Assembly: GCA_003135495.1 (NCBI GenBank)
Contig: PLBX01000311.1
Location: 1 to 7,648 of the forward strand
DNA from: Acidobacteriaceae bacterium
Lineage (GTDB): Bacteria; Acidobacteriota; Terriglobia; Terriglobales; Acidobacteriaceae
Direction: 5' to 3'
DNA length: 7,648 nt
A model generated the notes under the pieces. That model did no database searches and had not been told where the DNA came from. It saw only the letters and a list, made by a program, of their open reading frames with translations. The position numbers were made by a program, and so were the translations under genes. Positions 1 to 7,037 of this stretch are shown one piece after another; within the stretch, counting starts at the first letter, position 1, and every line of letters starts with the position of its first letter.

Positions 1-441
1 CACCGGCACGGGGTTGAAGAAGTGCATGCCAATCACCTTGTCAGCGCGCTGGGTAAGAGCGGCGATTTTAGTAATTGAAATCGAAGATGTATTGGAGGCA
101 AGAATTACCTCGGGCTTCATGATTTGATCCAGGTCGCGAAAAATCTGTGCCTTGATCTCAAATTTTTCGGTCGCGGCTTCGATTACCAGATCGCACTCGG
201 CCAGCTTGGAGCGATCGATCGTAGAGGTAATTCGCTTGAGGGTTGACGCCTTGTTGTCTTCTGTAATCTTATTTTTCGTTATCTCGCGATCGAGGTTTTT
301 CGCGATTGTAGCGAAGCCCCGATCGAGAAAGCGCTGCTCCACATCACACAAAATGACGCTGAATCCGACCCGCGCGAACACATGGGCGATGCCATTGCCC
401 ATGGTGCCCGCACCAATGACTCCCACTCGCTGAATTGCCAT
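1..441 (-). CDS. hbd: 3-hydroxybutyryl-CoA dehydrogenase, N-terminal part (runs off left edge)
   Basis: Probable NAD(P)-dependent 3-hydroxyacyl-CoA dehydrogenase, which interconverts 3-hydroxybutyryl-CoA and acetoacetyl-CoA in cytoplasmic fatty-acid or butanoate metabolism. The visible 147 residues begin MAIQRVGVIGAGTMGNGIAH: a Rossmann fold with the dinucleotide loop GAGTMG at residues 10-15 and an acidic residue after strand 2 (D33). Then come VIEAATE (87-92), SNTSS (116-120) and the family's active-site motif HFFNP with catalytic His140. Family members are usually about 280-300 residues, so the C-terminal dimerisation domain lies outside the window. The ATG at 439-441 is preceded by GAGG five bases upstream and gives a canonical N-terminus. 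The gene is transcribed in the same direction as the ATP synthase genes but is separated from them by plus-strand genes, so it is not part of that operon. A related family member such as PaaH/FadB-like is possible because the substrate-determining half is missing. Confidence 0.93.
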   Translation of the reverse strand, partial: MAIQRVGVIGAGTMGNGIAHVFARVGFSVILCDVEQRFLDRGFATIAKNLDREITKNKITEDNKASTLKRITSTIDRSKLAECDLVIEAATEKFEIKAQIFRDLDQIMKPEVILASNTSSISITKIAALTQRADKVIGMHFFNPVPV

Positions 442-736
442 GATTGCCTCATTGAATCTACCCAAAGATAGAGGGGAACTTGAAAGTGTAGCAGAAGGTC
501 AAGAACCTCTAACTTGCTTATCTCTCATCTGCTGTCCATGGATTACCAAAGAACTAAGACCTCCGCTGTGATCGATGTTGAGCCGAATTCCGATTACATT
601 CCTAGCGCACTCCCCGGCGAAGAACTGGGTTCGTTCAGCGTCATCAGCCGAATGGGAAGGATGCGATGCGAAGGCGTTCTTTCTTTAATGTGCGTCTTGT
701 AGTGATAGACGCCGGTCACGATCGCTACCGATTCTG
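442..736. other. Divergent spacer without a recognisable gene
   Basis: About 295 bases between the start of the hbd-like gene (minus) and the DUF4440 remnant (plus). It should contain the promoter of the minus-strand gene, but I see no -35/-10 pair with good spacing. A short plus-strand open frame (ATG at 538, stop ending at 702) encodes 54 residues that match no family I recognise and has no clear ribosome binding site. Some of this stretch may be decayed upstream sequence of the DUF4440 remnant that follows: in one frame, bases about 698-733 read VVIDAGH, loosely like the VAMVTGGY segment of the intact copies. That resemblance is weak. Confidence 0.4.
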
Positions 737-823
737 CGAGCCGGTCGCTTTACGGATACCTGGATTCAGCAAAATTTTCAGTGGAAGTGCGCAGCGAGCC
801 AGACAACCGCGATCGCACCTTAG
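737..823 (+). pseudogene. C-terminal remnant of a DUF4440 family gene
   Basis: Translated from 737, this frame reads RAGRFTDTWIQQNFQWKCAA and continues SQTTAIAP to a TAG at 821-823. It closely matches the C-terminus of the second intact copy (SGRFTDTWIYQNGEWKCAAS, then QSTLISN and a stop), and the two stop at nearly the same residue. Upstream the same frame is open only back to a TAA at 686-688 and has no matching N-terminal half, signal peptide or usable start. It is therefore the tail of a third copy whose front part has been lost or scrambled. It lies directly upstream of the two intact copies in the same orientation, so the locus was once an array of at least three genes. Confidence 0.75.
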
Positions 824-893
824 CGGCGATGGACGAAGGAACTAAATTGCCACATAACCTACTGAACAATATTCGAGGATTTCAGATGAGCAC

Positions 894-898
894 AGGAG
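894..898 (+). promoter_or_regulatory. Ribosome binding site deciding the start of the first DUF4440 gene
   Basis: AGGAG lies five bases before the ATG at 904. A competing GAGGA at 875-879 serves an in-frame ATG at 886. The 904 start is preferred because it gives 149 residues beginning MRSA, which aligns without gaps to the second copy (149 residues beginning MRRA). Confidence 0.6.
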
Positions 899-903
899 TG
901 TCC

Positions 904-1353
904 ATGCGAAGCGCGGCTATCAGCATCATCTGGCTGACGATGATGTGCCTGGCGACGGCCGCTCAGAGCCCAAAGTCAGCGAATGATGAAACCGGCCAGA
1001 TTATGGCTCTCGAAAGCGCGTGGAATCAGGCTGAAGTCCAACATGATACGCGAGCCATGGGCATGTTGCTGGGGGAAACTTATACCTACACAGATTCTGA
1101 CGGAAGCGTATTGAACAAGAACCAATGGCTGGCTCTAATGAAAAAGGAGACAGCGAGTTTCGAACAATTGGGCAATAGCGGGATCAAGGTTTATCTGTAT
1201 GGAAGCGTCGCCATGGTAACCGGGGGGTATCGGGAGAGGGTAAGACAGAAAAGGAATGTGATTGTGCGATCGGGTCGCTTCATCGACGTGTGGATAAAGC
1301 AAAATGGTTATTGGAAATGCGTTGGGGGGCAAGCAACGCTGATTATTCCTTAA
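904..1353 (+). CDS. Exported DUF4440 / SnoaL-like (NTF2-fold) protein, copy 1
   Basis: Small predicted periplasmic or secreted protein of the DUF4440/NTF2-like superfamily; its function is unknown. Residues 1-20 are a signal peptide: Arg2, a hydrophobic core (AAISIIWLTMMCLATA) and a probable cleavage before Gln21. The mature part has the family pattern: LESAWNQAEVQHDTRAM (36-52, helix 1 with W40, H47, D48), YTDSDGS (62-68), NQWLALM (73-79), VAMVTGGYRE (102-111) and the terminal strands SGRFIDVWIKQNGYWKCVGG (123-142). NTF2 folds form a cone-shaped pocket used for ligand binding, catalysis or dimerisation, and nothing here shows which. The gene lies 119 bases upstream of a paralogue in the same direction, so the pair may be co-transcribed. 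An ATG at 886 (155 residues) is the alternative start. The open frame further upstream, to a GTG at 781, overlaps the remnant in another frame and is not likely to be coding. Confidence 0.85.
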   Translation: MRSAAISIIWLTMMCLATAAQSPKSANDETGQIMALESAWNQAEVQHDTRAMGMLLGETYTYTDSDGSVLNKNQWLALMKKETASFEQLGNSGIKVYLYGSVAMVTGGYRERVRQKRNVIVRSGRFIDVWIKQNGYWKCVGGQATLIIP

Positions 1354-1472
1354 GCATTACAGGCCGCCCCTTAATACTAGTTCGATTTTGATGGTCTGAT
1401 AAAGTAAATCGCGCGTATGCAATATTTAATCCACTCTTGCTGAGTGAAACCCGAACTGAGAGCGGAGAGTTA

Positions 1473-1922
1473 ATGCGAAGAGCGATTGCTGGCGTCATCT
1501 TGCTGGTGGCAATTTGCTGTCCTTTCGTTGCCCAAAACGCAGGTGTGCCTGGGAATGAATCAGGGAGAATCTTATCTTTGGAGAACTCCTGGGACCAGGC
1601 GGAAAAAAACCACGATTCCCGTGCCATGAGCATGTTGGTGGCGGATCCTTTTGACTACACCGACGACGATGGAAGCTACATGAACCGAGCGCAGTGGCTG
1701 GCTCATATCGAGAAGGCGGTGGACGAATATGACTACTTGGAAAGCAGCAAGATGGCCGTGCAGCAGCATGGGAACGTTGCCATCGTTAGCGGAATGTATA
1801 AAGAGCAGCTACGGGAAAAGGGGAAGTCGGTTATGCGTTCTGGCCGTTTTACCGATACCTGGATCTACCAGAATGGCGAATGGAAGTGCGCGGCCAGCCA
1901 GTCCACGCTTATCAGCAACTAG
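1473..1922 (+). CDS. Exported DUF4440 / SnoaL-like (NTF2-fold) protein, copy 2
   Basis: Paralogue of the preceding gene, with the same length (149 residues) and about 66 identical positions by hand alignment without gaps. Residues 1-20 form a signal peptide (MRRAIAGVILLVAICCPFVA, probable cleavage before Gln21). The conserved mature motifs are LENSWDQAEKNHDSRAM (36-52), YTDDDGS (62-68), AQWLAHIEK (73-81), VAIVSGMYKE (102-111) and SGRFTDTWIYQNGEWKCAAS (123-142). Conservation is lowest at about residues 82-100 and in the signal peptide, and highest in the C-terminal strands. The ATG at 1473 follows GGAGAG at 1464-1469. An in-frame TTG at 1437 would add 12 residues before the signal peptide and is unlikely. 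The gene is followed by a hairpin and T-run at 1951-1972 and converges on atpC, with only 51 bases between the stop codons. Its function is unknown; an enzymatic or ligand-binding role outside the cytoplasm is a guess. Confidence 0.88.
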   Translation: MRRAIAGVILLVAICCPFVAQNAGVPGNESGRILSLENSWDQAEKNHDSRAMSMLVADPFDYTDDDGSYMNRAQWLAHIEKAVDEYDYLESSKMAVQQHGNVAIVSGMYKEQLREKGKSVMRSGRFTDTWIYQNGEWKCAASQSTLISN

Positions 1923-1950
1923 AAGGTCGGCTGCGATGAACGAGTAACCG

Positions 1951-1972
1951 ATTCGGGCGCCTCCGAATTTTT
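1951..1972 (+). terminator. Intrinsic terminator of the DUF4440 genes
   Basis: The stem ATTCGG (1951-1956) and CCGAAT (1963-1968) enclose a six-base loop and are followed at once by TTTT and a further T-rich stretch (to about 1981). This is the layout of a Rho-independent terminator for plus-strand transcripts, 28 bases after the stop codon. The same hairpin also follows the atpC stop on the minus strand, but without a T-run on that side, so it is less convincing as a terminator for the ATP synthase operon. Confidence 0.65.
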
Positions 1973-1973
1973 C

Positions 1974-2378
1974 CTATTTTTCTTTGGCGACAGTCAAGCG
2001 GGTTTCGGCGCGCTGCAGTGCGTCTTCGGCGCGAGTGTAATCGATCTCAGGATCGTCGCTCTTCAAGCGCTCTTCAGCGCGCTCTTTGGCTTTTTGGGCG
2101 CGGGTGGTGTCGATCTCCTGCGGACGCTCGGACGCCTCCGCCAAAATCGTCAACTTATCGGGGAGGACTTCGGCGAATCCCCAAGCTACGGCTAGAGTGT
2201 GCTCTGCGCCGCCAGATTTGTAAGTAATCGCGCCGACACCTAGCTCGGTAATAAGTGGGGCATGGCCGGGAAGGATGCCCAGATAGCCACCGCGGCCGGG
2301 GATCTGCGCCTCCTCCGCCGCTTCCTTTACCAGGAGTTTGGTGGGGGTGACGATTTCGAGTTGGAAGGTGTCGGGCAT
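1974..2378 (-). CDS. atpC: ATP synthase epsilon subunit
   Basis: Epsilon subunit of the F1 central stalk, which couples to gamma and the c-ring and can inhibit ATP hydrolysis. Its 134 residues are a normal length. The N-terminal beta-sandwich (about 1-85) includes FQLEIVTPTK (5-14) and the family signature GYLGILPGHAPLIT (31-44). The C-terminal helical hairpin (about 88-134) is present in full and contains IDTTRAQKAKER (89-100). That resembles the IDxxRAxxAxxR pattern linked to ATP binding in Bacillus-type epsilon; whether it binds ATP here is not known. It is the last gene of the operon. The start is canonical, but the bases just upstream (ACCAACAACCAAA) contain no Shine-Dalgarno sequence, and the 98-base gap to atpD is almost entirely an inverted repeat that would place the start right beside an RNA hairpin. 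Confidence 0.97.
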   Translation of the reverse strand: MPDTFQLEIVTPTKLLVKEAAEEAQIPGRGGYLGILPGHAPLITELGVGAITYKSGGAEHTLAVAWGFAEVLPDKLTILAEASERPQEIDTTRAQKAKERAEERLKSDDPEIDYTRAEDALQRAETRLTVAKEK

Positions 2379-2381
2379 TTT

Positions 2382-2473
2382 GGTTGTTGGTCGTTAGTCG
2401 TTAGTCGTTCGGCATTCGGGGCAGCGTTCTTATTCACGCGCTCCCAACGACTAACGACCGACGACCAACGACT
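2382..2473. repeat. Long inverted repeat filling the atpD-atpC spacer
   Basis: The left arm at 2387-2409 (TTGGTCGTTAGTC then GTTAGTCGTT) is complementary to the right arm at 2446-2468 at 21 of 23 positions. Pairing extends outward to 2382/2473 with two wobble pairs. The loop is 36 bases (2410-2445). Each arm is itself built of the short word GTCGTTA/GTCGTTG repeated. In the transcript this would fold into a stable hairpin between the atpD stop and the atpC start. No T-run follows it on the minus strand, so it does not look like a simple terminator. mRNA stabilisation, partial attenuation or control of epsilon translation are possible roles. Confidence 0.88.
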
Positions 2474-2476
2474 TTT

Positions 2477-3928
<1,452 letters not shown>

Positions 3929-3971
3929 TCAATCCGGGCGGTTAAAGCTGCCGATTAATTCCGATCCTTCC

Positions 3972-3991
3972 GGCGCGGCTGAAGCCGCGCC
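3972..3991. repeat. REP-like GC palindrome in the atpG-atpD spacer
   Basis: GGCGCGGC (3972-3979) and GCCGCGCC (3984-3991) form a perfect 8-bp stem with the loop TGAA. No T-run follows on either strand, so it is not a standard terminator. Its shape resembles dispersed intergenic palindromes of bacterial genomes, but only one copy is visible here. Confidence 0.7.
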
Positions 3992-3994
3992 CCT

Positions 3995-4059
3995 CCAAAA
4001 CAAACGCCAAACCAAAATAAAGCAACGCCAAAATAAAGCGAAACCAAAATAAAAGCTAA
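3995..4059. repeat. 16-bp tandem array (CCAAAATAAAGC unit), four degenerate copies
   Basis: Copies start at 3995 (17 bases, more diverged), 4012, 4028 and 4044 (16 bases each). The core CCAAAATAAAG is present in the second and third copies and nearly so in the fourth; the first reads CCAAAACAAACG. On the transcribed minus strand the unit is rich in U (CTTTATTTTGG). It begins three bases after the GC palindrome and lies between the atpG stop and the atpD start. No open frame crosses it convincingly. Confidence 0.85.
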
Positions 4060-4102
4060 GACTCGTATTTCTGTGCTGCGATCTATGCCGCTTAAGATAT
4101 CG

Positions 4103-5242
4103 TTACTGTGCGGCAGCTGCTCCGCTTACTATTTCTATAATTTCTTTCGTGATCTTCGCCTGGCGCGCGCGGTTCATTGCCAAGGTCAGCGATTCGATCA
4201 TGTCGCTGGCGTTGCTGGTGGCCGCGTCCATCGCCGTCATGCGAGCGGCGTGCTCGGCAGCTACAGATTCCAGCAGCGCGTGGAAAATCTGAATACCGAT
4301 GTACTTCGGCAGTATGCCCTGGAAAAGTTCCTCTGGACTTTGCTCGTAAATGTAGTCGACAGGCTGGGTGGCAAATTCGGCTGCGACCTTGTCGATTTCT
4401 CCAGTATCGGGCTTGCGCGAACCAACACCAGCGGATTTTGCCGCCTCGATGCGCTGCTTGCGTTCCTCTTGCGTTGCCTCTTCCGCCATCTGGATATCGA
4501 CTTCGCCGATGGACTTGATTGGTAGAACGCGCTCGGCCACCAGGCGTTGCGCTATGACCGACTTGAATTCGTTGAAGAGAATGTAGACGGCATCGATTTC
4601 TTCATTGATATACCGCTCGACGATGCGCTTGCTTAGAGTGGAGGCGAAATTGAAATCCACTTTGCCTAAGACTCCGACATATTCGCCTACGATTTGAATA
4701 CGGCCGGCGCGTTGTATAGGGGTTTCATTGTCCTGATGGGCGGGAGAAACGTCCGTCGCTCCATCGGTAGTTTTGTTCTGATCTTCAGCATTTTCTGGTT
4801 GGCCATCTGGCGCCGCGGCTCTTTGCACGGCGCTAGGATAGCGGCGGCGCATGAAGTCGCGGCCTTTGCGGCCTATGGTTTCGATATCGATATTTGCTTC
4901 TGGTTTCGACTGGATGAATTTCGAAACCATTTTCAGAATATTGGTGTTGAACGCTGCGGCTAGACCTTTGTCTCCGGTGACGACAATCAGAAGAATGTTA
5001 TTTTCCGGGCGCTCGGCCAGCAGGGGATGACGTGGCTCGCCGGTTTCGGGATCGTAGATATCGGCTCGCGACACTAGCGACTTGAGAACGTTAGTCAACA
5101 TCTGCGAATAGGGGCGCGCGGCCATGGCGCCTTCTTGCGCGCGGCGCAACTTGGCGGCGGATACGGTTTTCATCGCCTTAGTAATCTGCCGCGTGTTGAC
5201 CACGCTGCGGATGCGGCGCCGGATGTCGAGAATGTTGGCCAT
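4103..5242 (-). CDS. atpG: ATP synthase gamma subunit, enlarged by two internal insertions
   Basis: Rotor shaft of F1, turning inside the alpha-beta hexamer. It has the canonical N-terminal helix MANILDIRRRIRSVVNTRQI (1-20), ITKAMKTVSAAKLRRAQ (20-36), and LLIVVTGDKGLAAAFN (84-99). The C-terminal helix AARMTAMDAATSNASDMIES (332-351) is followed by the signature ITKEIIEIVSGA (364-375). At 379 residues it is about 90 longer than usual (roughly 285-295). The excess lies in two places. Residues about 137-180 are a Gln/Asn/Asp/Thr-rich stretch (APDGQPENAEDQNKTTDG is its core) between RDFMRRRYP and RIQIVGEYVG. Residues about 244-292 are a charged, probably helical stretch (MAEEATQEERKQRIEAAKSA) between ERVLPI and VDYIYEQSPEEL. 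Both would lie in the globular part, not in the coiled-coil shaft. The reading frame is intact. The start lies three bases after the atpA stop, so translation is probably coupled. Confidence 0.98.
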   Translation of the reverse strand: MANILDIRRRIRSVVNTRQITKAMKTVSAAKLRRAQEGAMAARPYSQMLTNVLKSLVSRADIYDPETGEPRHPLLAERPENNILLIVVTGDKGLAAAFNTNILKMVSKFIQSKPEANIDIETIGRKGRDFMRRRYPSAVQRAAAPDGQPENAEDQNKTTDGATDVSPAHQDNETPIQRAGRIQIVGEYVGVLGKVDFNFASTLSKRIVERYINEEIDAVYILFNEFKSVIAQRLVAERVLPIKSIGEVDIQMAEEATQEERKQRIEAAKSAGVGSRKPDTGEIDKVAAEFATQPVDYIYEQSPEELFQGILPKYIGIQIFHALLESVAAEHAARMTAMDAATSNASDMIESLTLAMNRARQAKITKEIIEIVSGAAAAQ

Positions 5243-5245
5243 GAC

Positions 5246-6916
5246 TTAATGCTTAGTAGATGGTTCTTTTTCTGCAGCTGTCGACTGCTTGGGTGTTGCG
5301 CTTGTCGTTTCGTTTGTCGTTTCGTTTTTCGCCCGACGTGGTTCGTCACTCGATGGGCGCTGGTCGTTAGTCGTTTTTTGCTGCTCGCTGTTTGCTGCTT
5401 GCCTTGAATCTACGAATTGCTGTTTTGCTTCCTTTATTACTCTGGACATCTCTGATTTTAAATTGTCGTCGAGGACCTTCTTTTCCATGATTGTGCTTAG
5501 AAGGCCTGGATTTGTGGTGTCTACGTATTTGTAGAGATCTTTTTCGAAATCGCGGACTTGATCTACCGGCATATCGTCCAGCACTCCGCTGGTCCCAGCG
5601 AAGATGATTAGAATCTGTTTCGAGAATGACAGTGGGCTGAACTGGTCCTGCTTGAGTAACTCGACTAACCTCTGGCCTCGACTTAGTTGCTGCTGCGTGG
5701 CTTTGTCTAAGTCGCTGCCGAACTGGGCGAACGCCGCTAACTCGCGGTATTGGGCTAGTTCCAACTTCAGCGTTCCGGCTACCTGGCGCATGGCTTTGAT
5801 TTGCGCGCTGCCGCCTACTCGGCTTACGGAGAGACCTACGTTGACTGCAGGACGAACCCCTTGATTGAATAAGTCGGTTTCGAGATAGATCTGGCCGTCT
5901 GTGATCGAAATCACGTTGGTCGGAATATATGCGGACACGTCTCCGGCCTGGGTTTCGATGATGGGCAGTGCGGTTAGCGAACCTCCGCCTAGCTTGTCAC
6001 TTACTTTGGCAGCGCGTTCTAATAAACGCGAGTGGAGATAGAAAACGTCTCCGGGATAGGCTTCGCGGCCGGGAGGGCGGCGAAGCAAGAGCGAAATTTC
6101 GCGATAGGAGGCAGCGTGCTTTGAGAGATCGTCGTAGATGCAAAGAGCGTGGCGTCCGTTATCGCGGAAGAACTCGCCCATGGCGCAGGCGGCATAGGGC
6201 GAGATGTACTGCATGGGCGCGGGTTCGGAGGCAGATGCGGCGACGACGATGGTGTATTCCATGGCGCCAGCATCTTCCAGAATTTTTACAACCTGCGCGA
6301 TCGAGGAACGCTTCTGGCCGATGGCGTTGTAGATGCAGACGAGGTTGTTGCCCTTGTTGTTGATGATGGTGTCGAGAGCGACGGCGGTTTTGCCGGTCTG
6401 GCGATCTCCGATGATGAGTTCGCGCTGACCGCGACCGATGGGAATCATGGAATCGATGGCTTTTAATCCTGTGGCCATGGGCTCGCGAACCGGCTGCCGC
6501 TCGATGACTCCGGGGGCGATACGCTCTAGAGCGATGAATTGATCCGAGGCGATGGGACCTTTGTCGTCGATCGGCACTCCGAGCGAATTAACGACACGTC
6601 CGATGAGACCATCGCCGACGGGAACGCACATGATTCGGCCGGTGCGTCGGACTTCGTCGCCTTCCTTGATCTCGGTGAATTCGCCGAGGAGGACGACTCC
6701 GACCTGATCTTCTTCGAGGTTCATGGCGATGCCGGCTACGTTGTGCGGAAAGCTGAGGAGCTCTCCGGCCATAACTTTGTCGAGGCCGTAGACGCGGGCA
6801 ATGCCGTCGCCAAGGGTGATGACGGTGCCGACTTCGTCGACCGCAATTTTCGATTCGTAGTGCTCGATTTGCTCGCGGAGTAATTGGGTTATTTCGTCTG
6901 CTTTGATTTGGGCCAT
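5246..6916 (-). CDS. atpA: ATP synthase alpha subunit with a low-complexity C-terminal tail
   Basis: Non-catalytic nucleotide-binding subunit of F1. The N-terminus [20 protein letters not shown] (1-20) is the stalk-contacting helix. The beta-barrel domain includes [10 protein letters not shown] (36-45). The nucleotide domain has the P-loop GDRQTGKT (170-177), [10 protein letters not shown] (201-210), YDDLSKHA (261-268), [20 protein letters not shown] (279-298) and the arginine-finger region [10 protein letters not shown] (363-372, Arg366). The helical C-terminal domain ends at about residue 500 with [11 protein letters not shown]. The remaining 55 residues or so (556 in all, against 500-515 normally) are a hydrophilic tail rich in Thr, Asn, Gln, Glu, Lys and Ser, including a duplicated NETT and [14 protein letters not shown]. 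Part of the tail is encoded by intergenic-type repeats. The start is canonical, but no Shine-Dalgarno sequence is visible; a 14-bp tandem repeat lies there instead. The stop is three bases before atpG. Confidence 0.98.
   Translation of the reverse strand: MAQIKADEITQLLREQIEHYESKIAVDEVGTVITLGDGIARVYGLDKVMAGELLSFPHNVAGIAMNLEEDQVGVVLLGEFTEIKEGDEVRRTGRIMCVPVGDGLIGRVVNSLGVPIDDKGPIASDQFIALERIAPGVIERQPVREPMATGLKAIDSMIPIGRGQRELIIGDRQTGKTAVALDTIINNKGNNLVCIYNAIGQKRSSIAQVVKILEDAGAMEYTIVVAASASEPAPMQYISPYAACAMGEFFRDNGRHALCIYDDLSKHAASYREISLLLRRPPGREAYPGDVFYLHSRLLERAAKVSDKLGGGSLTALPIIETQAGDVSAYIPTNVISITDGQIYLETDLFNQGVRPAVNVGLSVSRVGGSAQIKAMRQVAGTLKLELAQYRELAAFAQFGSDLDKATQQQLSRGQRLVELLKQDQFSPLSFSKQILIIFAGTSGVLDDMPVDQVRDFEKDLYKYVDTTNPGLLSTIMEKKVLDDNLKSEMSRVIKEAKQQFVDSRQAANSEQQKTTNDQRPSSDEPRRAKNETTNETTSATPKQSTAAEKEPSTKH
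5302..5325. repeat. Perfect 12-bp tandem duplication inside the atpA tail
   Basis: The unit TTGTCGTTTCGT is present twice without mismatch (5302-5313 and 5314-5325). Being four codons long, it duplicates the residues NETT in the alpha C-terminal tail and keeps the frame. Confidence 0.85.
5361..5375. repeat. Copy of the atpD-atpC spacer repeat word inside atpA
   Basis: TGGTCGTTAGTCGTT here is identical, in the same orientation, to bases 2388-2402 in the left arm of the inverted repeat between atpD and atpC. It is read through on the minus strand as part of KTTNDQ in the alpha tail. Confidence 0.75.
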
Positions 6917-6920
6917 AAGT

Positions 6921-6955
6921 TCAGCTGTCAGCTCTCAGTTTTCAGCTCTCAGTAA
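6921..6955. repeat. 14-bp tandem repeat just upstream of the atpA start
   Basis: TCAGCTCTCAGTTT (6928-6941) and TCAGCTCTCAGTAA (6942-6955), preceded by a partial unit TCAGCTG (6921-6927). On the minus strand this reads ACTGAGAGCTGAAAACTGAG and onward, ending four bases before the atpA ATG, where a ribosome binding site would be expected. Confidence 0.85.
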
Positions 6956-6966
6956 CTTCAAGTGCG

Positions 6967-7037
6967 CTTCGAGCTTCGGGCTACGAGCTTGGAGAGAACC
7001 CGATTGTTCGTAGCTCGCGGCTCGAAGCTCGTAGCCC
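6967..7037. repeat. Inverted repeat abutting the atpH stop codon
   Basis: GGGCTACGAGCTT (6978-6990) is perfectly complementary to AAGCTCGTAGCCC (7025-7037), with 34 bases between. A second overlapping pair, CTTCGAGC (6967-6974) with GCTCGAAG (7020-7027), allows an alternative fold. The arms are made of the word GCTCGAAGCTCGTAG in both orientations. The right arm ends at the base next to the atpH stop codon. There is no T-run on the minus strand, so a plain terminator is unlikely. Confidence 0.85.

Noticed and set aside
152..433. Plus-strand open frame antisense to the hbd-like gene
   Set aside because: It is the complement of a well-conserved dehydrogenase and carries no motif of its own.
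486..515. Possible minus-strand promoter (TTAGAG with TACACT 16 bases later) for the hbd-like gene
   Set aside because: Weak -35 match, and comparable pairs would occur by chance in a spacer of this size.
514..702. 62-codon plus-strand open frame between the hbd-like gene and the DUF4440 remnant
   Set aside because: No ribosome binding site, no recognisable family and a composition without clear protein character. It is described only within the spacer.
666..845. Plus-strand open frame starting MRRRSFFNVRLVV, loosely like a signal peptide, over the DUF4440 remnant
   Set aside because: It reads the remnant in the wrong frame after about 736, and the product has no family character. At most it keeps a trace of the old N-terminus.
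847..875. Possible promoter TTGCCA with TATTCG 17 bases later upstream of the first DUF4440 gene
   Set aside because: The -10 match is poor, and the transcript would start only about 20 bases before the gene. Not strong enough to annotate.
781..903. Upstream extension of the first DUF4440 gene to a GTG at 781
   Set aside because: It overlaps the remnant in another frame, lies ahead of the signal peptide and has no counterpart in the second copy.
3972..3991. GC palindrome as a Rho-independent terminator after atpG
   Set aside because: No T-run follows on the transcribed strand, and atpD, needed in equal amount to alpha, lies downstream.
3995..4059. 16-bp array considered as a CRISPR or iteron cluster
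   Set aside because: The units are directly adjacent with no spacers, are too short and degenerate for CRISPR, and no replication gene is nearby.
6149..6883. Long acidic open frames on the plus strand opposite atpA
   Set aside because: They are the antisense of conserved alpha-subunit sequence. Runs of Asp, Glu, Ala and Val are typical of such shadow frames.
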